Shown in pieces: positions 12,434 through 21,785 of a stretch of 64,000 nucleotides of DNA. The stretch is from Chlamydoabsidia padenii (taxonomy: Eukaryota; Mucoromycota; Mucoromycetes; Mucorales; Cunninghamellaceae): contig JAIWND010000067.1 of the NCBI GenBank assembly GCA_025330725.1, positions 1 to 64,000 of the forward strand. The letters run 5' to 3'. The first letter of the stretch is position 1. Every line of letters starts with the position of its first letter. The translations under genes were made by a program, and so were the position numbers. Under the pieces are notes generated by a model. It ran no database searches. It saw only the letters and a program-made list of their open reading frames with translations, and was not told the origin of the DNA.

Positions 12434-13755
12434 TTGTTTCTTTTTACTTTACGGAAAATCCGGTGATTCTGGATGCCAAATCTTCCAATTTCCCAAAATC
12501 CTCATATTCTTTCTTATCCAATTCGATGCGATGAATCACTGATTTAAGTTCATGAAGCGTGCGAAGATGATCGATTCGGCCAGGGTCTTTTGCCGGTAAA
12601 GCCTCCGATAAACTCTAAACCAAGAAAAGAGATAAAGTTAGGGTTTATTCTATTTTTAGAAAAGGGGGATTAGAGGTTACTTTGAAAAAGAGTGGGTATT
12701 TCATCAATCTTTGAACAGGTTTGAGTAAAAATGATTGTAAAGTCAGGTTTCGACACTCAGGCCAAGCGGATCGAGTCTATGAACAAAAGGGGGACGTTAT
12801 GTATGTATTGTTTTAAATTTGTTTTCTTTCTTTCTTTCTTTCTTTTTATTTACCTTGAGATAGTTACCAAGGGAATCAGATTTGGTTGCCATTGAGCGAA
12901 CAACAACATCATTAGCAGTTTCAAAATGAACAAAGTAAGCCGAATAGTAGCTTAAAAATCGAGGTGTCTAAGGGAAAAGATTGGTGAAAAAAGGTTGGCA
13001 CTTGAAGAAAGTTATACTTACATAACTCAAAAAGAGATCAGCGATGGTACGTAAAATGGGGTGTTGTTCCTCTTGTCGCCTTCGAAGATCCTAAAGGGGA
13101 GAAATAAAAGATCATGACACCAAAATAATAATGATAATAATAACTTACGTGAAGGAGTCCAAGATGAAGTCGGATAATTTGATGAAGATTATCAAAAATC
13201 AGCTTTAATGGTTTAGGAAGTTCGGACCAAGTTAATGCATCCTCCGCAAAGATCTTCGAAACAAAAAAACAAAAAGAATAGATTAGTTATCACACACTCT
13301 TTATTTTATTATTTTACCTTGTAGGCCAAAGTAAGATCATGCACATAAGTTTTCTCGGTAAGAATGACTTCATATAAAAGTTCCTGGAATTGCAGTTGTG
13401 CTGGGTTCAAACTAAGAGGTGGGTCTTGACGTAAAAATGCTGCTTCTTTCCAAGATTTTGGTTGTTGTTCAGATTCATCCAGTTGATTTAGGGATAAGAA
13501 TTGGGTATAAGCCTGACGAAAGCTTGCATAGGTATCCTTTTCCTCATCGTCTGTACTGGGTAGGATTGACGATGAGGGCAATGAAAACAAAGATTGATAA
13601 AATGAAGGAGATCGACGTGGTTGTTGAAAGTAATACGCCTGTTGGGTAAATTTAGAAGCTTTTTTTTGGATGAATTGACTGGTACGTTTGACGATTCTAT
13701 TTTGTGAGGACAATTGGGTCGAGCCCGAGCTACCAAATTGAAAGAGTTTGCCCAT
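11473..13755 (-). CDS. Rho guanine-nucleotide exchange factor (DH-PH)
   Basis: Eight exons (13318-13755, 13149-13253, 13022-13090, 12854-12967, 12681-12776, 12453-12614, 12140-12376, 11473-12078) give 608 residues. The DH domain runs from about residue 120 (LQFQELLYEVILTEKTYV) to about 315 and contains the class hallmark LLKPVQRLMKYPLFFKSL. A PH-like region follows (LIYEGHLTLLPHH, then LYVFLFNDMILCTK), split by a serine-rich insert. The C-terminus is low complexity, including a run of about ten serines encoded by TCT repeats. Such proteins load GTP onto Rho/Cdc42 GTPases at the cell cortex; the target GTPase is not evident. An in-frame extension upstream of MGKLFQF exists, but it is low complexity and was not used as the start. 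Confidence 0.9.
12399..12433. repeat. (ATT)n microsatellite in a RhoGEF intron
   Basis: About eleven ATT units lie within the intron between exons 6 and 7 of the RhoGEF gene. Confidence 0.9.
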
Positions 13756-14522
13756 AAAAGTTTGAGAAAGAGAGAAAGAACGAGGGAAATAAAGAATAAT
13801 GGAAGGAGAAAAAAAGAAAGAGAGAGAGAGAAAGATTCTTCTTTTTTTCAATTGTCGGAAATATACTGGGGAGAAAAAAAAGTTCTTAGCATTCTTTCGC
13901 ATGAATCCCAATCGGAATGATTTTTCTCTTTTAGAACCTTGGGGCTGTACCTTATTTCGCACAAGTCCTGTACAGTACTGTATTTTCGAATATTTCTTTG
14001 AAATGGTTCTTGTGTAACCTCAACCTGCATGGAACCAACTACCAACTAGACCAGGGTGAAAGCGCAAGTCATATGTTTCATTTCATTTATACTTGATCTG
14101 ACTTTTTGTCAGGATATAAATAGCGTACTTTACTTTTATCAGCAATGCTTCATCTTCTTTGTAACGATTTTCATAAAATATCACTCTTCTTTATTCTCAA
14201 AATGTCAGAACCACACACGTGAATTTCCATGGAATGCCTTGAAAAAAAAAAAAAAAAAAAAAAAGCTTTTAGCTTGCGATCTCTATTGAAGACATCCTGT
14301 GCAAAATACCTCGCGTGTCGAGCTCTATAGCCTACCCAGTATCTCTGCCACAGTTGTGTGGAGCGAGTGGCCTTGGTCGAAATCCGTCAGTCCGACGGCA
14401 TCTAAAGCCGGAATATGGTATTGGTATCGTATACAAAAACGAAGAAAGCGAACCATGTCCGAACTTTTCAGTAATCTTTAAGCATGTATTCAATATCCGC
14501 ATAGTCTATTTTTCTTCAAATC

Positions 14523-14619
<97 letters not shown>

Positions 14620-14630
14620 TCTCTAACTCA
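13756..14630. other. Intergenic stretch with homopolymer and an unassigned GC-richer block
   Basis: Holds the RhoGEF 5' flank (a purine-rich strand at 13765-13835), a 12-bp palindrome TACAGTACTGTA near 13970, and a poly-A run at about 14241-14262. A GC-richer block follows at about 14270-14480. It has open frames on both strands (for example IPALDAVGLTDFDQGHSL on minus), but I recognise none of them. It could be a relic of a coding exon. Confidence 0.4.
14525..14618. repeat. (CT)n tract directly upstream of the small membrane-protein gene
   Basis: About 80 bases of nearly pure CT repeat, ending in TTTCTCTCTCTCTTTTCTC 13 bases before the ATG at 14631. A shorter CT run lies in the intron of the same gene (14737-14757). 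Confidence 0.9.
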
Positions 14631-14942
14631 ATGGCCGAGGTAGACTCGGTGACATTTGTACTGATCCTATTTGTCATCTCTCTAGTGTTTTTATCCGGTT
14701 TGTTTTGGTGCTTCTGCTGTGGTACTTGTGGTAAAATCTCTCTCTCTCTCTCTCCTTAAGACACAAAAGTAATCATGTCTTTATATATACATATAGTTGG
14801 TCGCAGTTTACTTGGTCAAACACCATTCCGACATTGGGTTCGAGATAATCGCGGGCATCAACCTTGGGAACAAGATGAAGAAGAGTTCTGGCCACTCGAT
14901 CGTCTTCAAGATTATGATGATAATGGCGATCATGACTATTAA
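14631..14942 (+). CDS. Small single-pass membrane protein, 81 residues
   Basis: Two exons (14631-14730, 14797-14942) with clean GT-AG signals. The N-terminal half is one hydrophobic segment (about residues 7-29, VTFVLILFVISLVFLSGLFW) followed at once by a cysteine cluster CFCCGTC, a good site for palmitoylation or metal binding. The tail is polar and acidic, with tryptophans (HWVRDN, QPWEQDEEEFWPLDRL) and a run of aspartates. I do not recognise the family. The intact frame across a spliced intron and the non-random composition argue that it is real. The acidic tail would face the cytosol if the protein is inserted with the N-terminus out. Confidence 0.65.
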
Positions 14943-15206
14943 GGCCAAATCTCAACTTTTATTATGTGTTGATCAACTCTGTTGAAAATAATTACCAGAT
15001 TTAGCTTGCTACCTTATTACCTCGCATACATAGATATTAAAGGGTCGAATGGTTCACTGTGTTTTGACGCTCGTTAATGAATAGTAGGAAAAAACGAGGT
15101 GCCTTTACACGGAAAGGATGATAGTCGGATCTCCCTTCAGGTTGTTCTCGTCTGGGTTTTGTTGGGAGGTATTAATTTGGGTGTATCCCAAAGATAGCCT
15201 TCCTTT

Positions 15207-15482
15207 CTAGCAAGGATCATTGTAATGAATACAAGCACCTCCTCCATTTCTATGACTGTTACAACATCGGTAATCATTAGTTTGACGAAGATTACACTTG
15301 TTGTCATTGATGTAATCCATATTGTTGCCCAGTTTACACCAATCACCTGAGCATCTGTGATTGGTCATGGGTAAACAACAATCCAGACCACCATTAGTGT
15401 ACTTTTTTTTTATCGAGTCGATTTTATTTGACACAATTAAGAGTACTTCGGATCTCCCTTCCCCGCCTGAACCCAAATTCAA
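15207..15482 (-). pseudogene. Cys-rich protein fragment
   Basis: An open frame whose last 55 residues hold nine cysteines in a compact pattern (CC, HRC, DWC, NKC, RCC, GAC, DPC), ending at a stop near 15207. No signal peptide precedes it, and the first 30 residues look like non-coding sequence, so a 5' exon is missing or lost. It lies just downstream of the secreted Cys-rich gene in the same orientation, which suggests a related small secreted protein. No function can be assigned. Confidence 0.35.
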
Positions 15483-15506
15483 TAAAAATGTAATTATGTG
15501 GAAACT

Positions 15507-15533
15507 GAAGCCTAATTCAGTTAATTAGGCTTC
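15507..15533. other. Perfect 11-bp stem hairpin
   Basis: GAAGCCTAATT and its exact inverted copy are separated by five bases. The hairpin starts 38 bases after the stop codon of the secreted gene at 15571-15966 (minus), so it would sit in that transcript's 3' untranslated region. Confidence 0.7.
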
Positions 15534-15570
15534 TTATTTATTAGCAGCTATATAACTTTACAAAACTAAT

Positions 15571-15966
15571 TTAATGATAGATAGGACCTGTAGTACAACC
15601 ACCATCGACAATAACGCCACTGGCTATCTTGGCATATGTGCAGCTTTTGATTTCGGTATAGGCAACCTTTCCAGGAGTATAAACACCAATAATATGACTG
15701 TCTCTATTGATATTGATGCGACAGTTGCTGTTGATGTTGCTGCTGTAACCAGAGCCAAAGCGAATCAAGCGACAGTCACTAGCCCATTCAACATTTCCGC
15801 TGCATCCGTCGACATCTCTAACACTAACTTTACAGTATGGTATAGGGCAAACGTTGCGTCCACAGGCTACTCCACGGCTGTAAGTCTTCATATCGACATA
15901 ACCTGCCTTGACTTGAGCGACAATAAAGGTAGCAAAGACTACCAGTAGAAGACAAAAGGTTTTCAT
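15571..15966 (-). CDS. Small secreted Cys-rich protein, 131 residues
   Basis: Single exon. The start MKTFCLLLVVFATFIVAQ is a clear signal peptide, with cleavage expected around residues 18-21. The mature part of about 110 residues has eight cysteines (GVACG, NVCP, PYCK, DGCS, SDCR, SNCR, KSCT, GGCT), enough for four disulfides, and no membrane segment. Small secreted proteins of this shape act at the cell surface or on other organisms, but nothing here shows which, and I do not recognise the family. A TATA-like box lies about 60 bases upstream. Confidence 0.75.
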   Translation of the reverse strand: MKTFCLLLVVFATFIVAQVKAGYVDMKTYSRGVACGRNVCPIPYCKVSVRDVDGCSGNVEWASDCRLIRFGSGYSSNINSNCRININRDSHIIGVYTPGKVAYTEIKSCTYAKIASGVIVDGGCTTGPIYH

Positions 15967-16023
15967 GTTATTTGAGGCAAATGGTTTGATAATAGAGATG
16001 ACAAAAATATCAATCCGACATTA

Positions 16024-16034
16024 TATATTTATAC
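16024..16034 (-). promoter_or_regulatory. TATA-like box of the secreted-protein gene
   Basis: Reads TATAAATATAT on the minus strand, about 60 bases before the ATG at 15966. The secreted gene at 29762-30100 has the same arrangement. Confidence 0.5.
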
Positions 16035-16194
16035 TTGGTAACTACAGTACTTGGCTGGTGAGTAAGCAATGTAACACGTAGGTGAGGTTCCAAGAATTCC
16101 TTGACCTTCAGCAAATCGTACTCTCCGTGGTGCATGTTCTATTTATGGAGATCTTACTTGTCTTTAAATTCAGTGTAGTCCAAAAGCTCCTCCC

Positions 16195-16320
16195 TCATCC
16201 AAGAAGTACTTTTAGTGACACATATTTTTACTTGCCGTCCCGTCATTAAGTTTTGTGTAATCCAAAATTTACCGGAATCTCAGCAAGAAGTACTTTGGAT
16301 GACATGTGTTTTACTTGCGC
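16195..16320 (+). repeat. Imperfect tandem duplication
   Basis: Two copies of a block of about 38 bases, each starting CAAGAAGTACTTT and ending TTTTACTTGC, begin near 16199 and 16283. The unit in between is also partly similar. Nothing else is recognised in 15967-16477. Confidence 0.5.
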
Positions 16321-16477
16321 AGATCAATATGCGTGAAAGAAGTCGGAATAATCTCGATAAGAGTTCACTCCTAATGACTTTTTTTAGGTTTGACCGAATG
16401 GGTACTTCTGATTGGTCAGACGACTTCATGTAGTTTGAATTTACTAGAGGCAAGCCTACGAACGAACCCTTAGCGTT

Positions 16478-16561
16478 TTTCATAAAACGGTTCTCGAATT
16501 TTATTGGCTTAAATATTTGTGTGAAAAAAAAAAAAAAAAATGTGAGACTTTGAACTCCCCT
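16478..16561 (+). repeat. Solo terminal fragment of the Harbinger-type element
   Basis: Matches 35056-35154 almost base for base: CATAAAACGGTTCTCGAATT, TTATTGGCT, a TTTGTG segment, an A-run, then GTGAGACTTTGAACTCCCCT. At 35 kb this sequence ends the PIF/Harbinger remnant. Here it stands alone. Confidence 0.75.
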
Positions 16562-16904
16562 ATTCCTCCTTTCTTTTCTCTTCTTTTTTATCCTTTGTTG
16601 CTCTTTTACTTTTACAATGATTCATCCTCTTTTATCTTCTGGAATATTCACTTTGTTTGGCTCTACCATGGTTGGTGATATATCCACTTTTTCGAATCCT
16701 GCAATCTTTTAAAAAAGTCTACGTGCGGAATCCCTACGTGTCAGTAGCAAATTCACTTGGTCGAAGAGGATAAATCCGCGAAATAAGTGAAAGTCACACG
16801 CTGAAATAATGATTCAATTTTTTGTTTTTTTGTTCCCCCCTTTCACTTCACTTCCCTAACTTTTTACTTCTCCTCTTTTTTCTTCTTCTAAATACTCAAT
16901 CAAC

Positions 16905-18192
16905 AATGACGAAATTAAGTACGGTTTCATTGAACGGTACGTCCCCAGCTATAATGGTGAACCGTTTGTGATGACCTTTGGCAATAAAGATGAATTTACT
17001 TACTAGATGGAAAACGAGGTGAAAAATCATGCTGTTTTTATAGGTCGTAAGACATATGTCCCACGTACCAATCAAGGCGCCCCAAAGCAAGTCAAGGAAA
17101 CAAGATACTACCTTTGTGATCGCCATGAAGCCTCTGGCGAAGCACAACAAAAGCATGTCACTGAAGCTGGACCCTCAAAGCGACGTCGAACTGTCAAAAA
17201 GGCGTCAAAAGGTGTTGGATGTCCTGCTCAAATCACGAAGAAGCTCTTCAATAATAGCAATATTGAGGTGGCCTACAATTGGATCCATCTCAACCACGAT
17301 CCCACCGATTTGGATGAAATAGCAACAGATGGCCTAGATCCAACTATCAAGGCATGGCTTACTAGTAAGGTACAACACAACAAGATGAATTGGTCTTCAA
17401 TTAGTACACTTCTTCGTTACACTGAAGATGAGATGGATGCTTTGGTAAGTTTCGGAAAAAAACACACTCAGAGACCAACTAATTATTAACTTATTCTTTT
17501 TATAATATCCATAGGAAGGTGAAATCGAAGAAAAGGGACGATTTCCGATTGCCATGACTATCAACTATCGGGCAGTCCAAAACTTGGTGCAGTCCATTAT
17601 TAACAAGCAATCAAGAAAAGATCCCTATGATGGCAAAAGCGTCCGTCTTTGGCTCGACTTCTTATCTGGTGAAAGGGGCTACTCTACTTTATATAAGGTC
17701 CATCCTGATGGTGGTCCATTTTTGGTATCGTGGGTCTCTCCTTGGCAGAAAAAGGTCCGTAAAACACTGAAGCAATAAAAAGGACTACTGAACTTCATAC
17801 TGACCACCTCGTTATGTCGAGTTTTTTTTTTTTTAACATCATAGATTTTGGAAAATGCTTCGGAATGGTGCATAGATTCGACTCACAAAACGTGTAAGTC
17901 ATTCATCGACAAAACTGATTGCTACCTTTACACCATTGTTGTTATAAATCGGACGACTAAAAAGGGTGTCCCTGTCTGTTTCTTTATCACCAGTATGGAA
18001 GTGATCCCTGTGCTGTCCGAATGGCTTGCTTGGGTGAAATCGAACACCAATGGTTTAAATGTCAAGCGGGTTATGATTGATTGCAGTGCGATAGAAATGG
18101 CAGCTATTCGTCAAGTATTCAGCACAAACGTCGACATTTTACTTTGCCACTGGCATATCAAACGTGCTTGGGAAGTCCACATTAAACGGGAT
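16905..18192 (+). pseudogene. MULE B transposase, N-terminal and DD part
   Basis: An N-terminal frame from about 16890 ends at TAG 17004-17006 and continues directly in the same frame (MENEVKNHAVF). Exons 17007-17444, 17515-17754 and 17845-18192 splice cleanly. A FAR1/WRKY-GCM1-like DNA-binding region (ASKGVGCPAQITKK) is followed by WCIDSTHKTC (first catalytic Asp), VMIDCSAIEM (second Asp) and LCHWHIKRAW. The next expected exon is absent: after the splice donor at 18193 the sequence no longer matches a transposase. The stop codon and the loss of the middle make it a pseudogene. The C-terminal part is at 21071-21785. Confidence 0.8.
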
Positions 18193-18259
18193 GTAAGTAA
18201 TAAAAAATAAAAATATAAAAAAATTAAAAAATAAAAAAAAGTATGTGAATAACAATAAA

Positions 18260-18640
18260 TAAAGATGGTCTCTTATTACCTTTCCATGTTTCGTCGCTTC
18301 GACGTTCGGATTCATAGCCTCTGCTTGGATAATTGAGAGCTATTTGTTGGAAAAAAAAGGGCTCCCCATGACGTACTGTCAAGGGTTTAGTACGCCACAA
18401 TGGTTTTTTTTACGTAAGATCCATTTATTGTTGCGTTTATCAGTGCACGTTTTAGGTAGAGTAGTAGTAACAGGTTCATCTTGATCCATTTCATCATCAT
18501 CAGTATCTTCTCCATCATCACCAGAGTCATGATCGCCATTATCTTCTACATCATCACCAGAATCATGATCGTCATCATTTTCTATATTGTTATCGAAGTC
18601 ATGGTAACTATTAATTAAATGATTAGCTAATCAATTGATA
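18260..18640 (-). other. Acidic reading-frame remnant
   Basis: On the minus strand an open frame runs from about 18625 to a stop near 18388. It is rich in Asp/Asn/His (repeats of DDHDSGDD type) and then basic (DKRNNKWILRKK). No start codon is seen. It lies on the far side of element C1 from the glycosylase fragment, so it might be the displaced end of that gene, but it does not resemble the expected glycosylase C-terminus. Unassigned. Confidence 0.3.
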
Positions 18641-18667
18641 AAAAAAAAAAAAAAAAAAAAAAAAAAA

Positions 18668-19341
18668 CTAGCTGCATTATATATGAGTATGGTTCAAAGA
18701 GGTGACAACCTTTCTGCGCCAGTGACTATTTCCATAGTGACAGAATCAATGATACTTCCATATGATTGCCATGACTGTGCCAATTCATCGCACGAGGACC
18801 TTGTTTTTGGTGTTTGGTTCATCATGATTGCCCAGATTGTTTGTTGAGATGGAGGAAATACGGGGCCAGCCCACAGGTGATCTTTAACAGTACATCCCAA
18901 GAAGAAATGGTAGTAGTCTTCTATTGTTTGAGTGCAATGAGCGCAGATTGGATCCACATTCGTGTTTGTTGTTCGCTGTGCAATGCGCTCCTTCGTTGAA
19001 AGGGCACCATGGAGTAGCCGCCACCAAATTGTCGGCGTCTTGTGTTGCAGGTCAATTTTCCTAAAAGCCTTCCACGTAGACTGCGGCAACCGCCAGCCCA
19101 TTGAGATTTTTAAGAGAGGAGTAGAAAGACAAGAGAACCAGAGCCGTTATGGTTGAAGTTGAGGTGAAGTACCTCAAGATTATGACGACCTTTAAAGTGC
19201 CTCAAAATTTTATGACGACCTTTAAAGTGCCTCAAAATTTTATGACGAACTTTTAAAGTACCTCAAGATTATGGCGAACTTTTGAAGTACCTCAAACTTC
19301 CTTTTTAGGATTTTGAAGTACCTCAAAATTAACAGCACCCC
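18668..19341 (-). mobile_element. Element C1: TIR element carrying a captured LINE zinc-domain fragment
   Basis: On the minus strand it starts GGGGTGCTGTTAATTTTGAG at 19341. It runs through about five tandem units of about 29 bases (19164-19333), then an open frame of at least 135 residues (19101-18694), and stops at a homopolymer (A on plus, 18640-18667). The frame is a zf-RVT type fragment: ICAHC, then YYHFFLGC (CxxC...H...C). The copy C2 at 46673-47393 is nearly identical in the coding part and has both ends, whereas C1 has lost its distal inverted repeat. The outer end lies inside a glycosylase exon. Confidence 0.7.
19164..19333. repeat. Tandem subterminal repeats of element C1
   Basis: Units of about 29 bases of the form CCTCAAnATTATGACGAnCTT followed by TTAAAGTr or TTGAAGTA are repeated about five times, with the last unit more diverged. 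C2 has two such units on each side. Confidence 0.85.
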
Positions 19342-19829
19342 ATCGTTGGTAGCTGGAAGAGTGATAAATCAAATCATAATGTGCTCTTCCAACAAAGCAA
19401 GCTGTAGCTGGTCTTATTTTAGGCATATGGTCAAGTAGTAAGCGCGTAGCAGTAGACATTTCTGATCGTAGGAGATCTTTACAACTTTCAGTTGGTCTTT
19501 CCACAACATTAACAAAGCCGATATTGTTCTCCTGAAATAAAGAAACGTCATCTTCCGCGGTGAATGTCCGATCTTGAATAATGCCTAATAAAATAATATT
19601 AGTCGATTATTCATTATTAAAACTCTGTGTATTTATATATATATATATATATATGTATGTATTTATATATTAGCTTACAAGAATGATTAAAGCATTTCCA
19701 AAACATATTATGATCACCACCAAAATAGTGACCTGGAGATGACATTGTTGTGCTTGGATTAATACCAATAAATAGAATATCGAGTTGTTTTTTCATTAGC
19801 AAAGGGAATGGTTGATGTTGAGAATCCAT
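19342..19829 (-). pseudogene. Thymine-DNA glycosylase (TDG/MUG family), truncated by element C1
   Basis: Two exons (19679-19829, 19342-19584) join in frame. Exon 1 carries the family signature LDILFIGINPS (active-site GINP region) and GHYFGGDHNMFWKC. Exon 2 continues with NNIGFVNVVERPTESCKDL and PKIRPATACFVGRAHYDLIY, as in TDG/MUG enzymes that remove T or U from G mismatches. The frame then runs into the GGGGTGCTG end of element C1 after YQRW, so the last 40-60 residues, including the second active-site motif (MPSSS type), are missing. The gene is broken here. Its position between two halves of a MULE transposase suggests capture or nested insertion. Confidence 0.8.
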
Positions 19830-20018
19830 AATCAATCAAAATAATAAGGTAAATAAAATATAGATAGTATATGTATATATATACATACATGCATGTTGTC
19901 AAAAACAATGAAAATCTAATAATTCAAAGTCAGCTGCGGACATGCGGGAAATAAAAAAAAAAATAGAACAAAGAAAAACGGCAGATGGATTCCTATATAA
20001 AAGAAATATAAAAGTAAA

Positions 20019-20790
20019 ATGAGTGCAAAGATTATAAACCATTCTCAAATTATTCCATCATCATCATGTTTTACGGTATTGTTACATTCGCTTGCACTGA
20101 TAGTCCTTCCATCATGGCAACAACAAGAGGCACCTTTTATGTGTCATGTAGGGGTAAAGTGGATGGTATGTCCTGTACGATCAGTACATCTTCTACTTGT
20201 GTGGGCTACTACTTGATAGCTAATTGTAACTTTCGACTAGTTGGTTCGTTCGTGGTGAAATTTCAGTGTGGTCAACAGCTAATAAAAACGGTGGTACTTT
20301 CCATGGTATCAAAATGGACATTGGTGACATCGAAGAAGGCGCTGGCTTCCGTGCTGATAAAAATATCTTCACAAGCGGAAAAAGAAAGCGTGACGAAGAA
20401 AAACTGGGACTTGCAAGCATTGAACTGGATACGGAATTCGGACCCTATTACAACCAAGTGATAATGATGCAAATCGCGGAAAACGACATACGGGAGCCGG
20501 CACTAAATTACCAAAGTGGCAAGGATGAAGAAATTACGGCGCTTATCAAAGAAAAATTGGCCAAAGGTGTGGAAAAACTGGATGCAGATTTATTAAAGTG
20601 CATATTTGATCATCCGACACTTCTATACCAAAGTGGATGTGCAACAATAGAAAGATTTGTCAAGACCATACAGGAGATATTATCAAGAGCGAGATCACAA
20701 GAGCTTTTAAAAAGGGGCAATGCGTCTAAGGCAGCAGTTGCTGCAACTAATGTGGCGAATGTAGATGACAGGGAAACGAGAAATATATAG
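20019..20790 (+). CDS. Unassigned reading frame with TATA box
   Basis: A TATAAAAGAAATATAAAAG promoter-like stretch (19996-20014) precedes an ATG at 20019. The convincing coding part is 20230-20790 in another frame. It is charged and regular (KMDIGDIEEGAGFRADKN, KRKRDEEKLGLASIELD), with two related pieces, NYQSGKDEE and LYQSGCATIE, and a stop at 20788. How the first part joins is unclear: either an intron ending near CGACTAG at 20240 or a frameshift. No domain is recognised. It lies in the DNA inserted within MULE B. Confidence 0.4.
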
Positions 20791-21070
20791 AGTAGTTTTG
20801 TAAGATAAGCAAGTTGTTTGTAGAAAATATATATATATATTGGTATAAGATTATAGTGAATATTTGTAAAAAGCAAAAAGTCGTTTGTTTGTCTAACAAT
20901 AAAAATTAGTTGTTGAAAAGGAGTAAAGTTTACCGGTATAAATATTTATTTATTTATCTATTAAAGAGAAAAAGTAACTTTTTTTAAATAATGTATATGT
21001 AAATAACCAATTACATGGGACGACAGGTGAGAAAGTGGTACGAACAGCAAAAAAGAAATGATAATATCTA

Positions 21071-21785
21071 ATCGAATCATACCACAACGTTCTGAAGAAG
21101 AAATATCTTGGTAAATCGCGCAACCTCCAGGTGGATCGTATTGTCTATATTTTGGCGACGCAGATGATCAACGACTATCGATGGGCTTCTATGCGGGTAA
21201 ATTGGGGTGCTGAAACTATCACTTTGAAGGATTTCGAAGAAGACAATCTAAAGAAGGCTGAACAAATCGACAATGAAACCGGACAACAAATGGTACAGAA
21301 AATTGACGACTCGGTAAGCTGGTACCTCTTAATCTATGATAAAAAAGAGCCTTACTTTTTTTTTGCTGTCTAGACCTTCTCCTGAAAATCCTTTACTGAA
21401 CAACATATCACATACCAGGTGTCGATCGAAAACAAGACTGTCGCTAGCTGCTCATGCTTGTTTAACAAAGGCATATGTAAACATATGTTTTTGGTGTCAT
21501 TAATCAAATCATTACCGTATATATTCCGCCATCAGCCATCATCTGCAGCGAACACTTTGACAGCGACTTCAAACAACAGTAACACATCTTCCGACATCTC
21601 TTCTTTTAGACAACAAGGAAAAGGTTAAACAAATGTCACAACTAATCACTAATGATTTGGCGGCGGCCTGTACCACATTTTCCAACAATGCTGATCTGGA
21701 ATACCTTTTACATGAACAGCGAATCTTTTTATCAAAACTTGATAGATTGATCCGACCTAATCAAAGCCCAACAAAGCAGAAATAG
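21071..21785 (+). pseudogene. MULE B transposase, E and SWIM part
   Basis: Exon 21071-21313 begins IESYHNVLKKKYLGKSRNLQ, which includes the catalytic Glu region, and runs to KIDDS. Exon 21419 onward carries the SWIM zinc finger (ASCSC, then GICKH: CxC...CxH) followed by a serine/asparagine-rich tail. A one-base shift at about 21624 (TAA in one frame) leads to a last helical stretch ending at TAG 21783-21785. No peptidase domain follows, unlike MULEs D and E. Confidence 0.75.

Noticed and set aside
13756..13962. N-terminal extension of the RhoGEF (upstream in-frame Met)
   Set aside because: The added residues are Phe/Ser/Lys low complexity encoded by the purine/pyrimidine-skewed leader.
18640..18667. 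Poly-A at the edge of C1 as a LINE tail
   Set aside because: Relative to the captured reading frame it is poly-T, and copy C2 continues past the equivalent point into an inverted terminal region.
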